Assembly (NCBI GenBank): GCA_025149285.1
Contig: CP102274.1
Coordinates: 5,730,001 to 5,794,000 of the forward strand
DNA length: 64,000 bases
From: Hungatella hathewayi
GTDB taxonomy: Bacteria; Bacillota; Clostridia; Lachnospirales; Lachnospiraceae
Direction: 5' to 3'
Made by a program: the position numbers and the translations under genes. Shown here one piece after another: positions 44,965 to 53,530 of the stretch. Numbering within the stretch: position 1 is the first letter of the stretch; every line of letters begins with the position of its first letter. Below the pieces are notes generated by a model. The model saw nothing but the letters and a program-made list of their open reading frames with translations. It did not search any database and was not told the origin of the DNA.

Positions 44965-46320
44965 ATGAATCTGGAAGGCAGGTCTTTAAAAAGCAACTTT
45001 ATCCGTTATATCGTACCATCCATTCTGGCCCAATGGGTTTATTCCCTTTATTCTATGGTAGACGGCATGTTTGTCGCAAAGGGTGTCAACGAAATCGCAC
45101 TGACGGCAGTCAATCTCTCCTACCCGTTTATGGCGTTTCTCTTTGCCCTTTCCCTTCTTTTTGCAGTGGGAGCTTCCACAATCGTCTCCATACTGCTGGG
45201 AGAAAACCGCCATCAGCGTGCCTGTGAAGTATTTACCCAAAATATAGTCCTCCAGGTGATTTTTTCACTGGTGATTGCAGGTTTCGTCATGATGAACCGT
45301 GAGTCCTTTGCCCGTTTTTTAGGGGCTCCAAACCAGCAGACTGCTGATTACGTGATTCAATACATAACCTGGATTGCACCGTTTTCCTGTGTGTATCTGC
45401 TCTCCTACTCCTTTGAAATTTTATTGAAGACCGACGGTTACCCCAAAAAGGCAACTCAGATCGTTATATTTGGCGCCGTAGAAAACTGTATTCTGGACTG
45501 GCTGTTCGTAATGGTGCTCCACAAAGGCATACAGGGTGCCGCCCTGGCAACCAGTCTCTCCCAGGCCTCCGTGATCGTTCTGTATCTCCACCATTTCCTG
45601 AGCGGAAAAGGGGTATTAAGCTTCAAACGCTTTAAGCCTGATTTCGGAATCCTGGTCCGTCAGGTGCGCAATGGTTTTTCCTCCGGTGTTACGGAAATGT
45701 CCTCCGGTATGGTAACCTTTATTTTCAATCAGGTAATCCTGATGTATTTAACCCAGGATGCGCTGGTCAGCTACACCATCATCTCCTACGTCAATAACCT
45801 TGTTGTTCTGTCAGCTACCGGAATCGCGCAGGGAGCACAGCCGTTAATCAGTTATTACTACGGGCAGAAGAGGCTGGATCAGTGCAGATCGCTGTTCCGG
45901 TACAGTCTCATTGCTGCAGGAGCAATGTGCACGGTGTCGTTTACCGCCTGTTTTATCCTGGCCCGCGGTATCGTAAATATTTATATCGGCCCGGAGCTGC
46001 AGGCTCTGCGTGACAGTTCCGTGACTGCATTTCGCATCTTTACAACCTCGTTTTTGCTGGTCGGCTTCAACATTGCAGTCAGCGGTTACTTTACCTCTGT
46101 AGAACGCGCTGCCGAAGCGCTCATCATCTCCGCCGGCCGCGGTCTTATCCTGATGGCCGGGTGCCTGATCGTCATGACCAGACTCTTTGGAGGGGCCGGA
46201 ATCTGGTGGTCTCCATTGGTGTCCGAAGCCGTAAGTCTTGCTGTCACAGGGCTTCTGCTGATGAGATACTGCCGAAAAGATGCTTTCTGGAACCAGAAAG
46301 TACGGTTTGAAGTGGTCTGA
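44965..46320 (+). CDS. MATE-family efflux transporter
   Basis: 451 residues, about 12 membrane segments. N-terminal YIVPSILAQWVYSLYSMVDGMFVAKGVNE is the typical MATE opening, with the second-half repeat IAQGAQPLISYYYGQK. A GAGG precedes the ATG. Divergent MerR gene and MerR-type promoter suggest ligand-induced expression, as in drug efflux. The substrate is unknown. It is distinct from the MATE at 35376. Confidence 0.9.
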   Translation: MNLEGRSLKSNFIRYIVPSILAQWVYSLYSMVDGMFVAKGVNEIALTAVNLSYPFMAFLFALSLLFAVGASTIVSILLGENRHQRACEVFTQNIVLQVIFSLVIAGFVMMNRESFARFLGAPNQQTADYVIQYITWIAPFSCVYLLSYSFEILLKTDGYPKKATQIVIFGAVENCILDWLFVMVLHKGIQGAALATSLSQASVIVLYLHHFLSGKGVLSFKRFKPDFGILVRQVRNGFSSGVTEMSSGMVTFIFNQVILMYLTQDALVSYTIISYVNNLVVLSATGIAQGAQPLISYYYGQKRLDQCRSLFRYSLIAAGAMCTVSFTACFILARGIVNIYIGPELQALRDSSVTAFRIFTTSFLLVGFNIAVSGYFTSVERAAEALIISAGRGLILMAGCLIVMTRLFGGAGIWWSPLVSEAVSLAVTGLLLMRYCRKDAFWNQKVRFEVV

Positions 46321-46323
46321 ACG

Positions 46324-46362
46324 CAAGAAAGTGCTGTCCGATAATGGACCGCACTTTCTTCT
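46324..46362 (+). terminator. Terminator of the MATE gene
   Basis: AAGAAAGTGC-GTCC / GGAC-GCACTTTCTT with one mismatch and a 6-nt loop, followed by CTGTATCAG. Between convergent genes; may serve both. Confidence 0.65.
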
Positions 46363-46391
46363 GTATCAGACGGGATTTTCCGTCCCAGCCT

Positions 46392-48044
46392 CTATTTAAT
46401 CATTCCATCAAACACCACTGCCTGATAAGCCTTCAGCAAATACCGCTCTCCCATCTGCTGTAACTCTCCTTCGTTGCTCAGCAGACACTTGCCTCCGACA
46501 ACCGGGATCTCCTGTTCTGTCTTTTTGAAGTTCACGGCCACGGTGACGATCCGTCCGTCCCATTCCCGCTCATAGGCAATCACTGCAGGCAGTTCTTTAA
46601 GCACCGGGCGAATCGTGCCTTCTGCGAATACGGACGCATACGGTTCCTGATGGCGCAGCGCAGTCAGCTTTTTATAAAAAGCCAGCAGAGAATCCCCGCG
46701 TTCCTCCTGTGCTTTCACATTGATCTCCCGGTAGTTTTCATTTACCTTCATCCACGGCACACCCTCCGTAAAACCGGCATTCTTTCCGTCACACCACTGC
46801 ATTGGCGTCCGCGCATTGTCACGGCCCAGTTCCCCGAAGTATTCCAGCACCTTCTGCGGATCACCGTTCTGTTCCAGGGCTTCCCGGTACATCCCCTTTG
46901 CCCGCACATCGTCCATCTCCTCGATGGAGTTCCACTCTGCATTGGTCATGCCGATCTCCTGTCCCTGATAGATAAACGGGGTACCGCAGAGATAGAAATA
47001 CATGACCGCCATGGCCGACGCGCCTGCAAATCCAATCTGATCCTTTTCCAGGTATTTATTGACGCAGCGGGACTGGTCATGGTTCTCCAGGAACAGGCCG
47101 CTCCAGCCTGCCTCACTGGTAAAACGCTGGCTTTCCAAAATCCGCTGTTTCCATCGTTCCACAGCCTCCACGGAAGATTTGTCCGTCTCTCCTTCCATGT
47201 TCTCCCAGGTAAAATCAAAGATCATGGAAAAATATCCGTTCTCCCCGGCGTATCTGCGGAATGTGTCCCCGCTCACGCCAGGAGCCTCCGCCACGGTCAT
47301 GCAGCCGTACCGGTCAAAACATTTTGCCTTCATTTCTGCCAGGAAATCCCCGATTCCCGGATAGTCTGTCAGATTTTCAATGGGATAGCGAAGGCCATCC
47401 TCTGTCTCCCGCGACGCAAAGGTTAAGTCCTTCTTGATGAACGTAATCGCATCCACCCGGAATCCGGCTACGCCCTTTTCCAGCCACCAGTTGATCATCT
47501 CATAGATTTTCTCCCGCAGTTTCGGATTTTCCCAGTTCAAATCAGGCTGCTTTTTTGAAAACGTATGGAAATACCACCGTCCATCCGGAAGCTCCGTCCA
47601 CACGGAACCGCCGAAATTGGACCTCCAGTTGTTCGGCTCCTTTCCATCCTCCGGACTTTTAAAGTAGAAGTATCCCGCCTCCTCACAGTCCGGGTCCTGC
47701 TTCGCCTTCACAAACCACTCGTGTTCATCGGAACAGTGATTGACCACCAGATCCAGAATCACCTTCATACCACGTTTTCCTGCCTCAAAAAGAAGCCGGT
47801 CCATGTCGTCGTTCGTACCAAACATCGGGTCTACCTGATAGTAATCAGAGATGTCATACCCGTTATCATCCATCGGAGAACAATACATCGGGCTGATCCA
47901 GATCACATCCACTCCCAGTTTCTTTAAATAATCCAGCTTTTCCGTGATGCCGTTTAAATCTCCGATTCCGTCTCCATTGCTGTCCTTAAAGCTTCTGGGA
48001 TAAATCTGGTAGACTACTGCCTTTTTCCACCATTCTGCCGCCAT
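46392..48044 (-). CDS. GH13 alpha-glucosidase / oligo-1,6-glucosidase type
   Basis: 550 residues, the length of MalL/oligo-1,6-glucosidases. N-terminal VVYQIYPRSFKDSNGDGIGDL is diagnostic. Catalytic residues are FRVDAITFIKKD (nucleophile Asp, about 200), VAEAPG (acid Glu, about 255) and NHDQSRC (Asp, about 325). The residue after the nucleophile is Ala, where many isomaltases have Val and maltases Thr, so linkage preference is uncertain. It is cytoplasmic and follows the permease genes, so it probably degrades the imported oligosaccharide to glucose. Start 26 bp after the MalG gene. Confidence 0.92.
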   Translation of the reverse strand: MAAEWWKKAVVYQIYPRSFKDSNGDGIGDLNGITEKLDYLKKLGVDVIWISPMYCSPMDDNGYDISDYYQVDPMFGTNDDMDRLLFEAGKRGMKVILDLVVNHCSDEHEWFVKAKQDPDCEEAGYFYFKSPEDGKEPNNWRSNFGGSVWTELPDGRWYFHTFSKKQPDLNWENPKLREKIYEMINWWLEKGVAGFRVDAITFIKKDLTFASRETEDGLRYPIENLTDYPGIGDFLAEMKAKCFDRYGCMTVAEAPGVSGDTFRRYAGENGYFSMIFDFTWENMEGETDKSSVEAVERWKQRILESQRFTSEAGWSGLFLENHDQSRCVNKYLEKDQIGFAGASAMAVMYFYLCGTPFIYQGQEIGMTNAEWNSIEEMDDVRAKGMYREALEQNGDPQKVLEYFGELGRDNARTPMQWCDGKNAGFTEGVPWMKVNENYREINVKAQEERGDSLLAFYKKLTALRHQEPYASVFAEGTIRPVLKELPAVIAYEREWDGRIVTVAVNFKKTEQEIPVVGGKCLLSNEGELQQMGERYLLKAYQAVVFDGMIK

Positions 48045-48070
48045 AGTTTTCTCCTTTTAACAGTAACTCT

Positions 48071-48922
48071 TTATTTGATCGCTCCGTCTGTGATGCCCTT
48101 TACGATATATTTCTGACAGCACAGATAGAATATGATAATTGGTATGATACACATAATCAGGCCCGCAGAGGCCAGATCCCAGCGCTTCGCAAACTGACCG
48201 AAGAAGAGGTAAGTCTTAAGCGGCAGTGTCTGCCAGCCCGGCTTGTTGATAATCAGGGAGGGAAGCAGGTAATCATTCCAGATCCACATCACATTCAGCA
48301 CCGCAACTGTGATCAAAATCGTTCTCATAAGAGGAATTACGATGGAGAAGAACAGCCGGAAGGAACCACAGCCGTCGATGGTGGCCGCTTCTTCCAGTTC
48401 CTCCGGAATGTTCTTAATGAAACTGTGGAACATAACAATGGACATGCTGCTGCCGAAGCCCATGTACATAAAGATCAGTCCCTGCGGATTCATAATGCCG
48501 ATGCGGCTGGCAAATCCCACCAGCGGAAGCATCACACACTGAAACGGAATCAGCATGGAGGCCGCAAACAGGAAGAAGATTATCTTGCTGGTCTTCGTCT
48601 TATAGCGAACCAAAACCCACGCCGCCATGGCCGATATGAGCAGAATCAGTACCGTTGCGATCACAGTGATCATCAGGGAGTTCATAAAGGATCTGATATA
48701 CTCCAGCGCCTCAAATGCATTGGGATAATTAGCCAGAGTAAAGGTAGCCGCATTCGGGAATCCGATGACATCGGTAAAAATCCCCTTCGTATTCTTAAAT
48801 GAATTCAGTACCAGAATATAGATCGGGAACAGGAAGAGACAGCCGAGAAACAGACCGGCAATTCCCATCACAATACGCTGTATCCCTTTGGAATCTCGCT
48901 TACTATTCTTTGTCTCTGCCAT
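48071..48922 (-). CDS. Sugar ABC permease, MalG/CUT1 type
   Basis: 283 residues, six membrane segments, EAA loop EEAATIDGCGSFRLFFSIVIPLMRTILIT (note Gly-Cys-Gly in place of the more usual Gly-Ala-Ser). It overlaps the MalF partner by one base. It imports an alpha-glucoside for the GH13 enzyme. No ATPase nearby. Confidence 0.92.
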   Translation of the reverse strand: MAETKNSKRDSKGIQRIVMGIAGLFLGCLFLFPIYILVLNSFKNTKGIFTDVIGFPNAATFTLANYPNAFEALEYIRSFMNSLMITVIATVLILLISAMAAWVLVRYKTKTSKIIFFLFAASMLIPFQCVMLPLVGFASRIGIMNPQGLIFMYMGFGSSMSIVMFHSFIKNIPEELEEAATIDGCGSFRLFFSIVIPLMRTILITVAVLNVMWIWNDYLLPSLIINKPGWQTLPLKTYLFFGQFAKRWDLASAGLIMCIIPIIIFYLCCQKYIVKGITDGAIK

Positions 48923-49791
48923 TACATCTCTACCTCCTTCCGCTTTGTGAGCACCAGCTGGGTCACGCCGATAGCCGCCACCACGATCATAAAGATAATT
49001 GCCTTTGCCTGTGCAAATCCGAATTCATTGGCTCCAAATGCCGAATTGTAGATGTTGAGCGCCAGCATTTCCGTTGATTTATAAGGACCGCCCTGTGTCA
49101 AAGCCAGGTTCTGATCGAACATCTTAAACGAATTGGAGATGGATAAGAAGAGACCGATCGTAAACGCCGGCATCATAAGCGGCATAATAATGCTCTTTAA
49201 CATATCCTTAAACCCGGCTCCGTCGATGCGGGCCGCTTCTTTAACGGATTCCGGAATCTGCTGAATCTGCGCTATGTATACAATCATCATATAGCCGGAC
49301 AGCTGCCAGACCGTCAGAATCAGAAGTCCCGCAAATCCGGTGACCGGGTCGGCAAGCCATCCGTTCAGTGCCTGCCATCTGGTTGCCTTGGAGATGGCCC
49401 CGAAGATGGAGACGAATATGAACTGCCAGGTAAAGCCCAGCAGAAGGCCGCCGATTAAGTTCGGCATGAAGAAAATTCCGCGAAGCAGCGTCGCGCCGCG
49501 AAACTTCTGCGTCACCAGAAGCGCCAGGGCAAATCCCACGATATTTACCAGTATCACCGCGCAGATGGAAAACAGTGCGGTAAAGCCGAACGCATGCATG
49601 AAGGAACTGTCTCTCGTAAATATTTCAATAAAATTCCGAAAACCTACGAATGTAATTTCACTTCCCACGATTCCATTCCAGTCTGTAAAGGCGTAAAAGA
49701 AGCCAATCAGCATTGGAATCAGAACAACCAGGGAAAAAGAAATCAATGCAGGGGCCAGAAATATCCAGAATCTTGCTTTGCTCTTTTTCAT
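48922..49791 (-). CDS. Sugar ABC permease, MalF/CUT1 type
   Basis: 289 residues with six membrane segments, N-terminal FLAPALISFSLVVLIPMLIGFFYAFTDWNG and EAA loop KEAARIDGAGFKDMLKSIIMPLMMPAFTI. Pairs with the MalG-type protein. It lies 86 bp after the binding-protein gene. Confidence 0.92.
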   Translation of the reverse strand: MKKSKARFWIFLAPALISFSLVVLIPMLIGFFYAFTDWNGIVGSEITFVGFRNFIEIFTRDSSFMHAFGFTALFSICAVILVNIVGFALALLVTQKFRGATLLRGIFFMPNLIGGLLLGFTWQFIFVSIFGAISKATRWQALNGWLADPVTGFAGLLILTVWQLSGYMMIVYIAQIQQIPESVKEAARIDGAGFKDMLKSIIMPLMMPAFTIGLFLSISNSFKMFDQNLALTQGGPYKSTEMLALNIYNSAFGANEFGFAQAKAIIFMIVVAAIGVTQLVLTKRKEVEM

Positions 49792-49876
49792 TATTCCACC
49801 TTCCTCTTCCTTGTCCGGGGAGAGGAAACTGCCTCTCCCCCTGCATAAATCACTGCCATCACCGGTCCGGGTAATC

Positions 49877-51193
49877 CTATTTCTGAGATTCGCGCATGGA
49901 AGCCCACTGCTTTATACAGCTCTCCGTCACTTCATCCCAGGTCGCCTGTCCCGCTAAATACTTCTGAACCTCAACACCGGCAGCCTGCTGTCCCCATGTA
50001 TTGGGAGCTCCGCTGTATACCCAGCCGTTCATGGTATCTCCTGCCTCATTGGCATCCATGATCCTCTGAGACAGCGGATCGCCGGCCTTTAAGTCACCAA
50101 AGTTGTCATACGGAGGAACGAATTTACAGTCTTCCACCACGATCTTCTGTCCTGCCGGGTCGGAATATAACCAGTTGATGAAATCCTTTGCCGCTGCCTT
50201 CTGCTCGTCGGTAACCTTGCTGTTGATGGCCCAGTAACCGGATACGCCTACAAAATACTTGCCGTCTGAATATCCCGGAACCGAATATGGAAGCATATCC
50301 AGCTTCGCCAGCACTTCCGGATCCGTGGTCTCTACCGCCGGAGCTACCCAGTTGCCCTGCTTGATGGAAGCCACGCGCTCAATCGCCAGTCCGCCTTCCA
50401 GGGAAGCCGTGTAATCGACGGAGTTTAAGTTTGCGGTATTGTCCGCGTTGGTGGTGTAGCTGGCCTGGAAATCAACCATCGTCTTATAGTCGGCAAAACC
50501 GGTGCCCGGAAGAACTTCGGAGTCGTAAGCAGCCTTTGCCGTGTCAAAATCGTGGGTCAGCGCCACATTCACATCGTGATCGCCTGCGATCCAGAGTTCC
50601 TTGGTCGGATACTCCATAACCGCCTCCAGGTTCGGATACTTCTCCTTCATCTCACCGCTGTCAATCTTTGCCTTCAGCGTATCGAAGCCGGCCTTCATGC
50701 CCTCGAAGGTCATCATGGATTCAAAGTCGACGCCCGCGTCCTCAAACATCTGACGGTTCACAACGAATCCGTAGCCTTCCATATAAAGCGGAACCGCAAG
50801 CACCCTGCCATCCTTAGTAAACATATCCGTCGTTCCCGGCAGCGCGTTCTTAAGCACTTCCAGATCCGAGATATCTTCCAGGATATCGCCGTAATCCTTC
50901 AAATCCTGGAAACCGCCCACGGAAAAGATAGTCGGCGGATCGGACTGCATCTTTGCCTTTAAGGAAGCTGCGAAGTCGTTGCCGGTTACCGCCTCCAGAT
51001 TGATCTTCACATCCGGATGAGACTCCTCATAGGCCGCGATCGCCTTCTTGTATCCCTCGTTTGCTTCAATCTTACTCTGATAAATCGTGATCTCTGTTTT
51101 TGCTGATTTGCTTCCCCCTGCGCCGCAGCCGGAAAGAAGTGATGCCGCCATTACCGCTGCCAGACCGAGTGCCGCTGTTCTTTTTGCCTTCAT
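49877..51193 (-). CDS. Sugar ABC solute-binding lipoprotein
   Basis: 438 residues from the ATG at 51193, with AGGAGG about 8 nt upstream; a longer reading to 51553 runs through two operators and the promoter, so it is rejected. Lipoprotein signal MKAKRTAALGLAAVMAASLLSGC (Cys at about 23). The SBP_bac_1 fold shows YQSKIEANEGYKKAIAAYEESHPDVKI and AVPLYMEGYGFVVNRQMF. It is the first gene of the operon with the two permeases and the alpha-glucosidase. It is regulated by the palindromes just upstream. Confidence 0.92.
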   Translation of the reverse strand: MKAKRTAALGLAAVMAASLLSGCGAGGSKSAKTEITIYQSKIEANEGYKKAIAAYEESHPDVKINLEAVTGNDFAASLKAKMQSDPPTIFSVGGFQDLKDYGDILEDISDLEVLKNALPGTTDMFTKDGRVLAVPLYMEGYGFVVNRQMFEDAGVDFESMMTFEGMKAGFDTLKAKIDSGEMKEKYPNLEAVMEYPTKELWIAGDHDVNVALTHDFDTAKAAYDSEVLPGTGFADYKTMVDFQASYTTNADNTANLNSVDYTASLEGGLAIERVASIKQGNWVAPAVETTDPEVLAKLDMLPYSVPGYSDGKYFVGVSGYWAINSKVTDEQKAAAKDFINWLYSDPAGQKIVVEDCKFVPPYDNFGDLKAGDPLSQRIMDANEAGDTMNGWVYSGAPNTWGQQAAGVEVQKYLAGQATWDEVTESCIKQWASMRESQK

Positions 51194-51208
51194 AAAATAT
51201 CCTCCTTC

Positions 51209-51233
51209 AAAATATGGAACTGTTCCATATTTT
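51209..51233. promoter_or_regulatory. LacI-type operator next to the binding-protein gene
   Basis: A 25-bp perfect palindrome centred on TGGAACTGTTCCA (51215-51227), between the promoter and the ribosome site. Confidence 0.82.
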
Positions 51234-51244
51234 CCTATTTTTAA

Positions 51245-51271
51245 AGTTCCACAATGTGTGGAACTGTTCCA
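51245..51271. promoter_or_regulatory. Second LacI-type operator, overlapping the transcription start
   Basis: TGGAACTGTTCCA (51259-51271) plus an overlapping inverted repeat AGTTCCACA-ATG-TGTGGAACT (51245-51265). It lies immediately downstream of the -10 at 51279-51284, so repressor binding would block initiation. Confidence 0.78.
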
Positions 51272-51278
51272 TGTGCTT

Positions 51279-51307
51279 AATATACAACTTTCAAAGTATT
51301 TTTTCAA
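51279..51307 (-). promoter_or_regulatory. Promoter of the alpha-glucoside operon
   Basis: Minus-strand TTGAAA (51302-51307), 17-bp spacer, TATATT (51279-51284), about 90 nt before the binding-protein start. Confidence 0.78.
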
Positions 51308-51498
51308 GTACTTTTTCACATTTTTCCTATAATCATCATTTTCACCAAATAGGAAGTGCCGTTTTATTGCACATTTACAAAAAAAGGCCAGTTTTATGAA
51401 CGGAGGCAGCTGCTTTTGCGGCTGTATCTTCGTCACGGAGCAGGATATCGCCTGCGGCACCCCTGCTCTGTGTTTCACTAATGCCGTTCCTCCTGTAC
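51308..51498. other. Intergenic stretch, no gene seen
   Basis: Part of a 412-bp gap between the alpha-glucoside operon promoter and the lacI terminator. No small ORF with a good ribosome site or other signal was found. Confidence 0.5.
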
Positions 51499-51551
51499 TA
51501 AAAACCGCGTCTGCCTCCGAAAAATTTCGGTTCCCGGTCAGACGCGGTTCC
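51499..51551 (-). terminator. Terminator of the second lacI gene
   Basis: AACCGCGTCTG / CAGACGCGGTT inverted repeat, with an inner CCGAAA/TTTCGG pairing, followed on the minus strand by TTTTTAG. About 55 bp after the stop codon. Confidence 0.72.
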
Positions 51552-51605
51552 AATCAGATTCCCCTTGATCCAATCAACAGTAAAAATCAAAACTTTATTT
51601 CACTC

Positions 51606-52583
51606 CTAAATAGTATCTCCGTCCTTATAGCTCACAGGCACGTAGACAGCCTCATTCCCCAAAGGCTGTCCATTAATCAGCTTCACCAGAACCTGGACAG
51701 CTTCCCTCGCAATCAGAGCCACATCCTGCCGGATCGACGCGATTGTCCTGTAGTTAAAATCCGTAATATACGTCCCGTCATACGCAATAATCTTAAGCTG
51801 CTGCGGCACTTTCCTATTCAGTTCCCGCGCGGTCTTCAAAAATGATGACGCGCAGAGGTCATTGGCCATAATCCCGTCTAAATCCGGATATTCTGCCAGA
51901 ATCTCTCTCGTCCGCTGAATGCTTCTGGGGTAGTGGATAACATCATCCCACAGAAACTCCTCCGTGATGACCTCCGCCCCCGCTTCCTGCATCTTCCTGA
52001 TGAAACTTAATCCGCCGCGGGATGAAGCCACGGTCTTCGCCTGCGGATCGATTAAATTCAGCACCTTTTTACAGCCCTTCTCCAGCATCTTATCCGCCGC
52101 GATACAGCCGCCCTGAGTATGGTCCGACGTCACCAGGGGAATTCCAGGGATAATCCGGTCCAGGGACAGTATGGGTTTTTGAATCTGCTCATAGTATTTA
52201 TCCGGAAGAAAGGCCGCCCCGACAATCATACCGTCAAACAGGTTTCGTTCCAGCGTATCCAGGTACTGCCGTTCAATGTCCTTCTTGCCGGATGTATTGC
52301 ACAGCATCATGTTATATCCGTATTTATTAAGCTCCAGCTCCAGAAAACTCCACAGCGACGAAAAATAAGGATGGACGATCTCAGGTGCCATGACTCCGAT
52401 GATTCCCGTCTTCTGCTGATAAAGATTCCGTATCCATTGATTCGGCACGTAATCCAGTTCATCCACGGCTTCTCTGATCTTTTCCTTCGTCTCTTCTGCC
52501 ACATATCCGCTCCCGTTCAGTGCGCGGGAGACCGTACTGGGAGCCACCCGGGCAAGTCTGGCCACCTCTCTGATACTTGCCAT
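51606..52583 (-). CDS. LacI-family repressor of the alpha-glucoside operon
   Basis: 325 residues from the ATG at 52583 (AAGGAG 7-8 nt upstream). HTH SIREVARLARVAPSTVSRAL (about 3-22), hinge region VPNQWIRNLYQQKTGIIGVM, and effector domain with DGIMANDLCASSFLKTARELN and IAYDGTYITDF. The TGGAAC-T-GTTCCA sites upstream of the binding-protein gene and one in its own promoter fit a single repressor for both. Confidence 0.93.
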   Translation of the reverse strand: MASIREVARLARVAPSTVSRALNGSGYVAEETKEKIREAVDELDYVPNQWIRNLYQQKTGIIGVMAPEIVHPYFSSLWSFLELELNKYGYNMMLCNTSGKKDIERQYLDTLERNLFDGMIVGAAFLPDKYYEQIQKPILSLDRIIPGIPLVTSDHTQGGCIAADKMLEKGCKKVLNLIDPQAKTVASSRGGLSFIRKMQEAGAEVITEEFLWDDVIHYPRSIQRTREILAEYPDLDGIMANDLCASSFLKTARELNRKVPQQLKIIAYDGTYITDFNYRTIASIRQDVALIAREAVQVLVKLINGQPLGNEAVYVPVSYKDGDTI

Positions 52584-52657
52584 TTTCCCACTCCTTTTTA
52601 TCTCTGTCATCAATTTCCGGCCCAGACATCATCACAGCGCCGGTTTCTTCTGTATTA

Positions 52658-52686
52658 TCATACCATTTATGGAACTGTTTCACAAT
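52658..52686 (-). promoter_or_regulatory. Autoregulated promoter of the second lacI gene
   Basis: Minus-strand TTGTGA (52681-52686), 17-bp spacer, TATGAT (52658-52663) with TGG before it. The spacer holds TGGAACTGTTTCA (52671-52683 on +), one base from the operator core, so the repressor would shut its own promoter. Confidence 0.72.
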
Positions 52687-52775
52687 ACGGATACATCACA
52701 AAATCCCGAGGGGATTTTTAGCTATTTTTCAGTATTTTCCTCTGTATCACTGCCGGAAGCATGCTTTCCTTTCCT

Positions 52776-53240
52776 TTAAGCCAATCCGAATTCTGCCTTC
52801 AGCTTCCCAAATCTAACCGTTTCATGCTTCATAACATCAAACAGCGGATTGTAAAGACAGTGCTGCATCACATCTGCATCTTTTAACACTTCGTCAAACG
52901 GTGCGTGGGTTATCTCTTTGCTGCTGTGATGATAGACTGCACTGCAGATTACGTCAATCTCCCCTGCCTCGAAGCACTTCATGGCCTCCAGCAAGTCCCT
53001 GGCCATGGCGGCTCCCTTATGCGCGTGATCCCGGAGATCCATGGCAGCATACGTATGAATATCATGAAGCATTCCGGCAGTCGCCGCCAGCTCGGCATTT
53101 TCACCTCTCTTTAAAGCGATCAGGACACAGGCCTGGGAGACCCCGTACAGATGTGCATATCCGCATCTTCTTTCAGCGTCGTCGGCTACGTTTAAAAGAA
53201 CAGCATCAACAGCTTCCCGCACTTTCTCAATTCGATTCAC
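52776..53240 (-). CDS. HD-domain phosphohydrolase
   Basis: 154 residues from a GTG at 53240 with AGGAGG 7 nt upstream; an ATG at 53339 gives a longer reading with no ribosome site. The HD pattern is AHLYGVSQACVLIALKRG, GMLHDIHTY (the His-Asp metal pair), DHAHKGAAMARDLL, AVYHHSSKE and LKDADVMQH (distal Asp). This fits metal-dependent phosphohydrolases of the HDc/HDIG type with unknown substrate. It sits directly left of an IS110 element, whose insertion may have affected its upstream region. Confidence 0.85.
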   Translation of the reverse strand: MNRIEKVREAVDAVLLNVADDAERRCGYAHLYGVSQACVLIALKRGENAELAATAGMLHDIHTYAAMDLRDHAHKGAAMARDLLEAMKCFEAGEIDVICSAVYHHSSKEITHAPFDEVLKDADVMQHCLYNPLFDVMKHETVRFGKLKAEFGLA

Positions 53241-53399
53241 GTTTTTTCCTCCTACTACAATGTATTTATGGTTAATATCCCTTACAGCCAGTAAGGAATT
53301 ATCCATCTTGTTGCTTAAGCTGTTATAATGATGGAGCAATCGGTATATCGGTTTCCTCCTTGGACCTCGCGTCCGTAATTAAGACTGATAACCAGCTCC

Positions 53400-53530
53400 T
53401 CATTCGCAGCGTTCGTTTTATGCAGGTTGAACTGCCTTCGGTACGTTCGTGTCACACCACAGTAGATGGAATAGGCAATGAGTAAAACTGGTACTTATCC
53501 ATTGCAATAATCTTAAGGAGTGACAATTTT
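53400..53530 (+). ncRNA. Candidate bridge RNA region of the IS110 element
   Basis: In the IS110 group the left non-coding end upstream of the recombinase is transcribed as a bispecific bridge RNA. Here this region holds a clear hairpin, GCAATGAGTA / TACT...CATTGC (53475-53505), just before the start codon, and a GAAC...GTTC pairing near 53430-53450. The target and donor loops cannot be assigned without element-end comparisons. Confidence 0.35.

Noticed and set aside
51194..51553. 120-residue extension of the solute-binding protein
   Set aside because: It covers the promoter and two operators; the lipoprotein signal starts at 51193.
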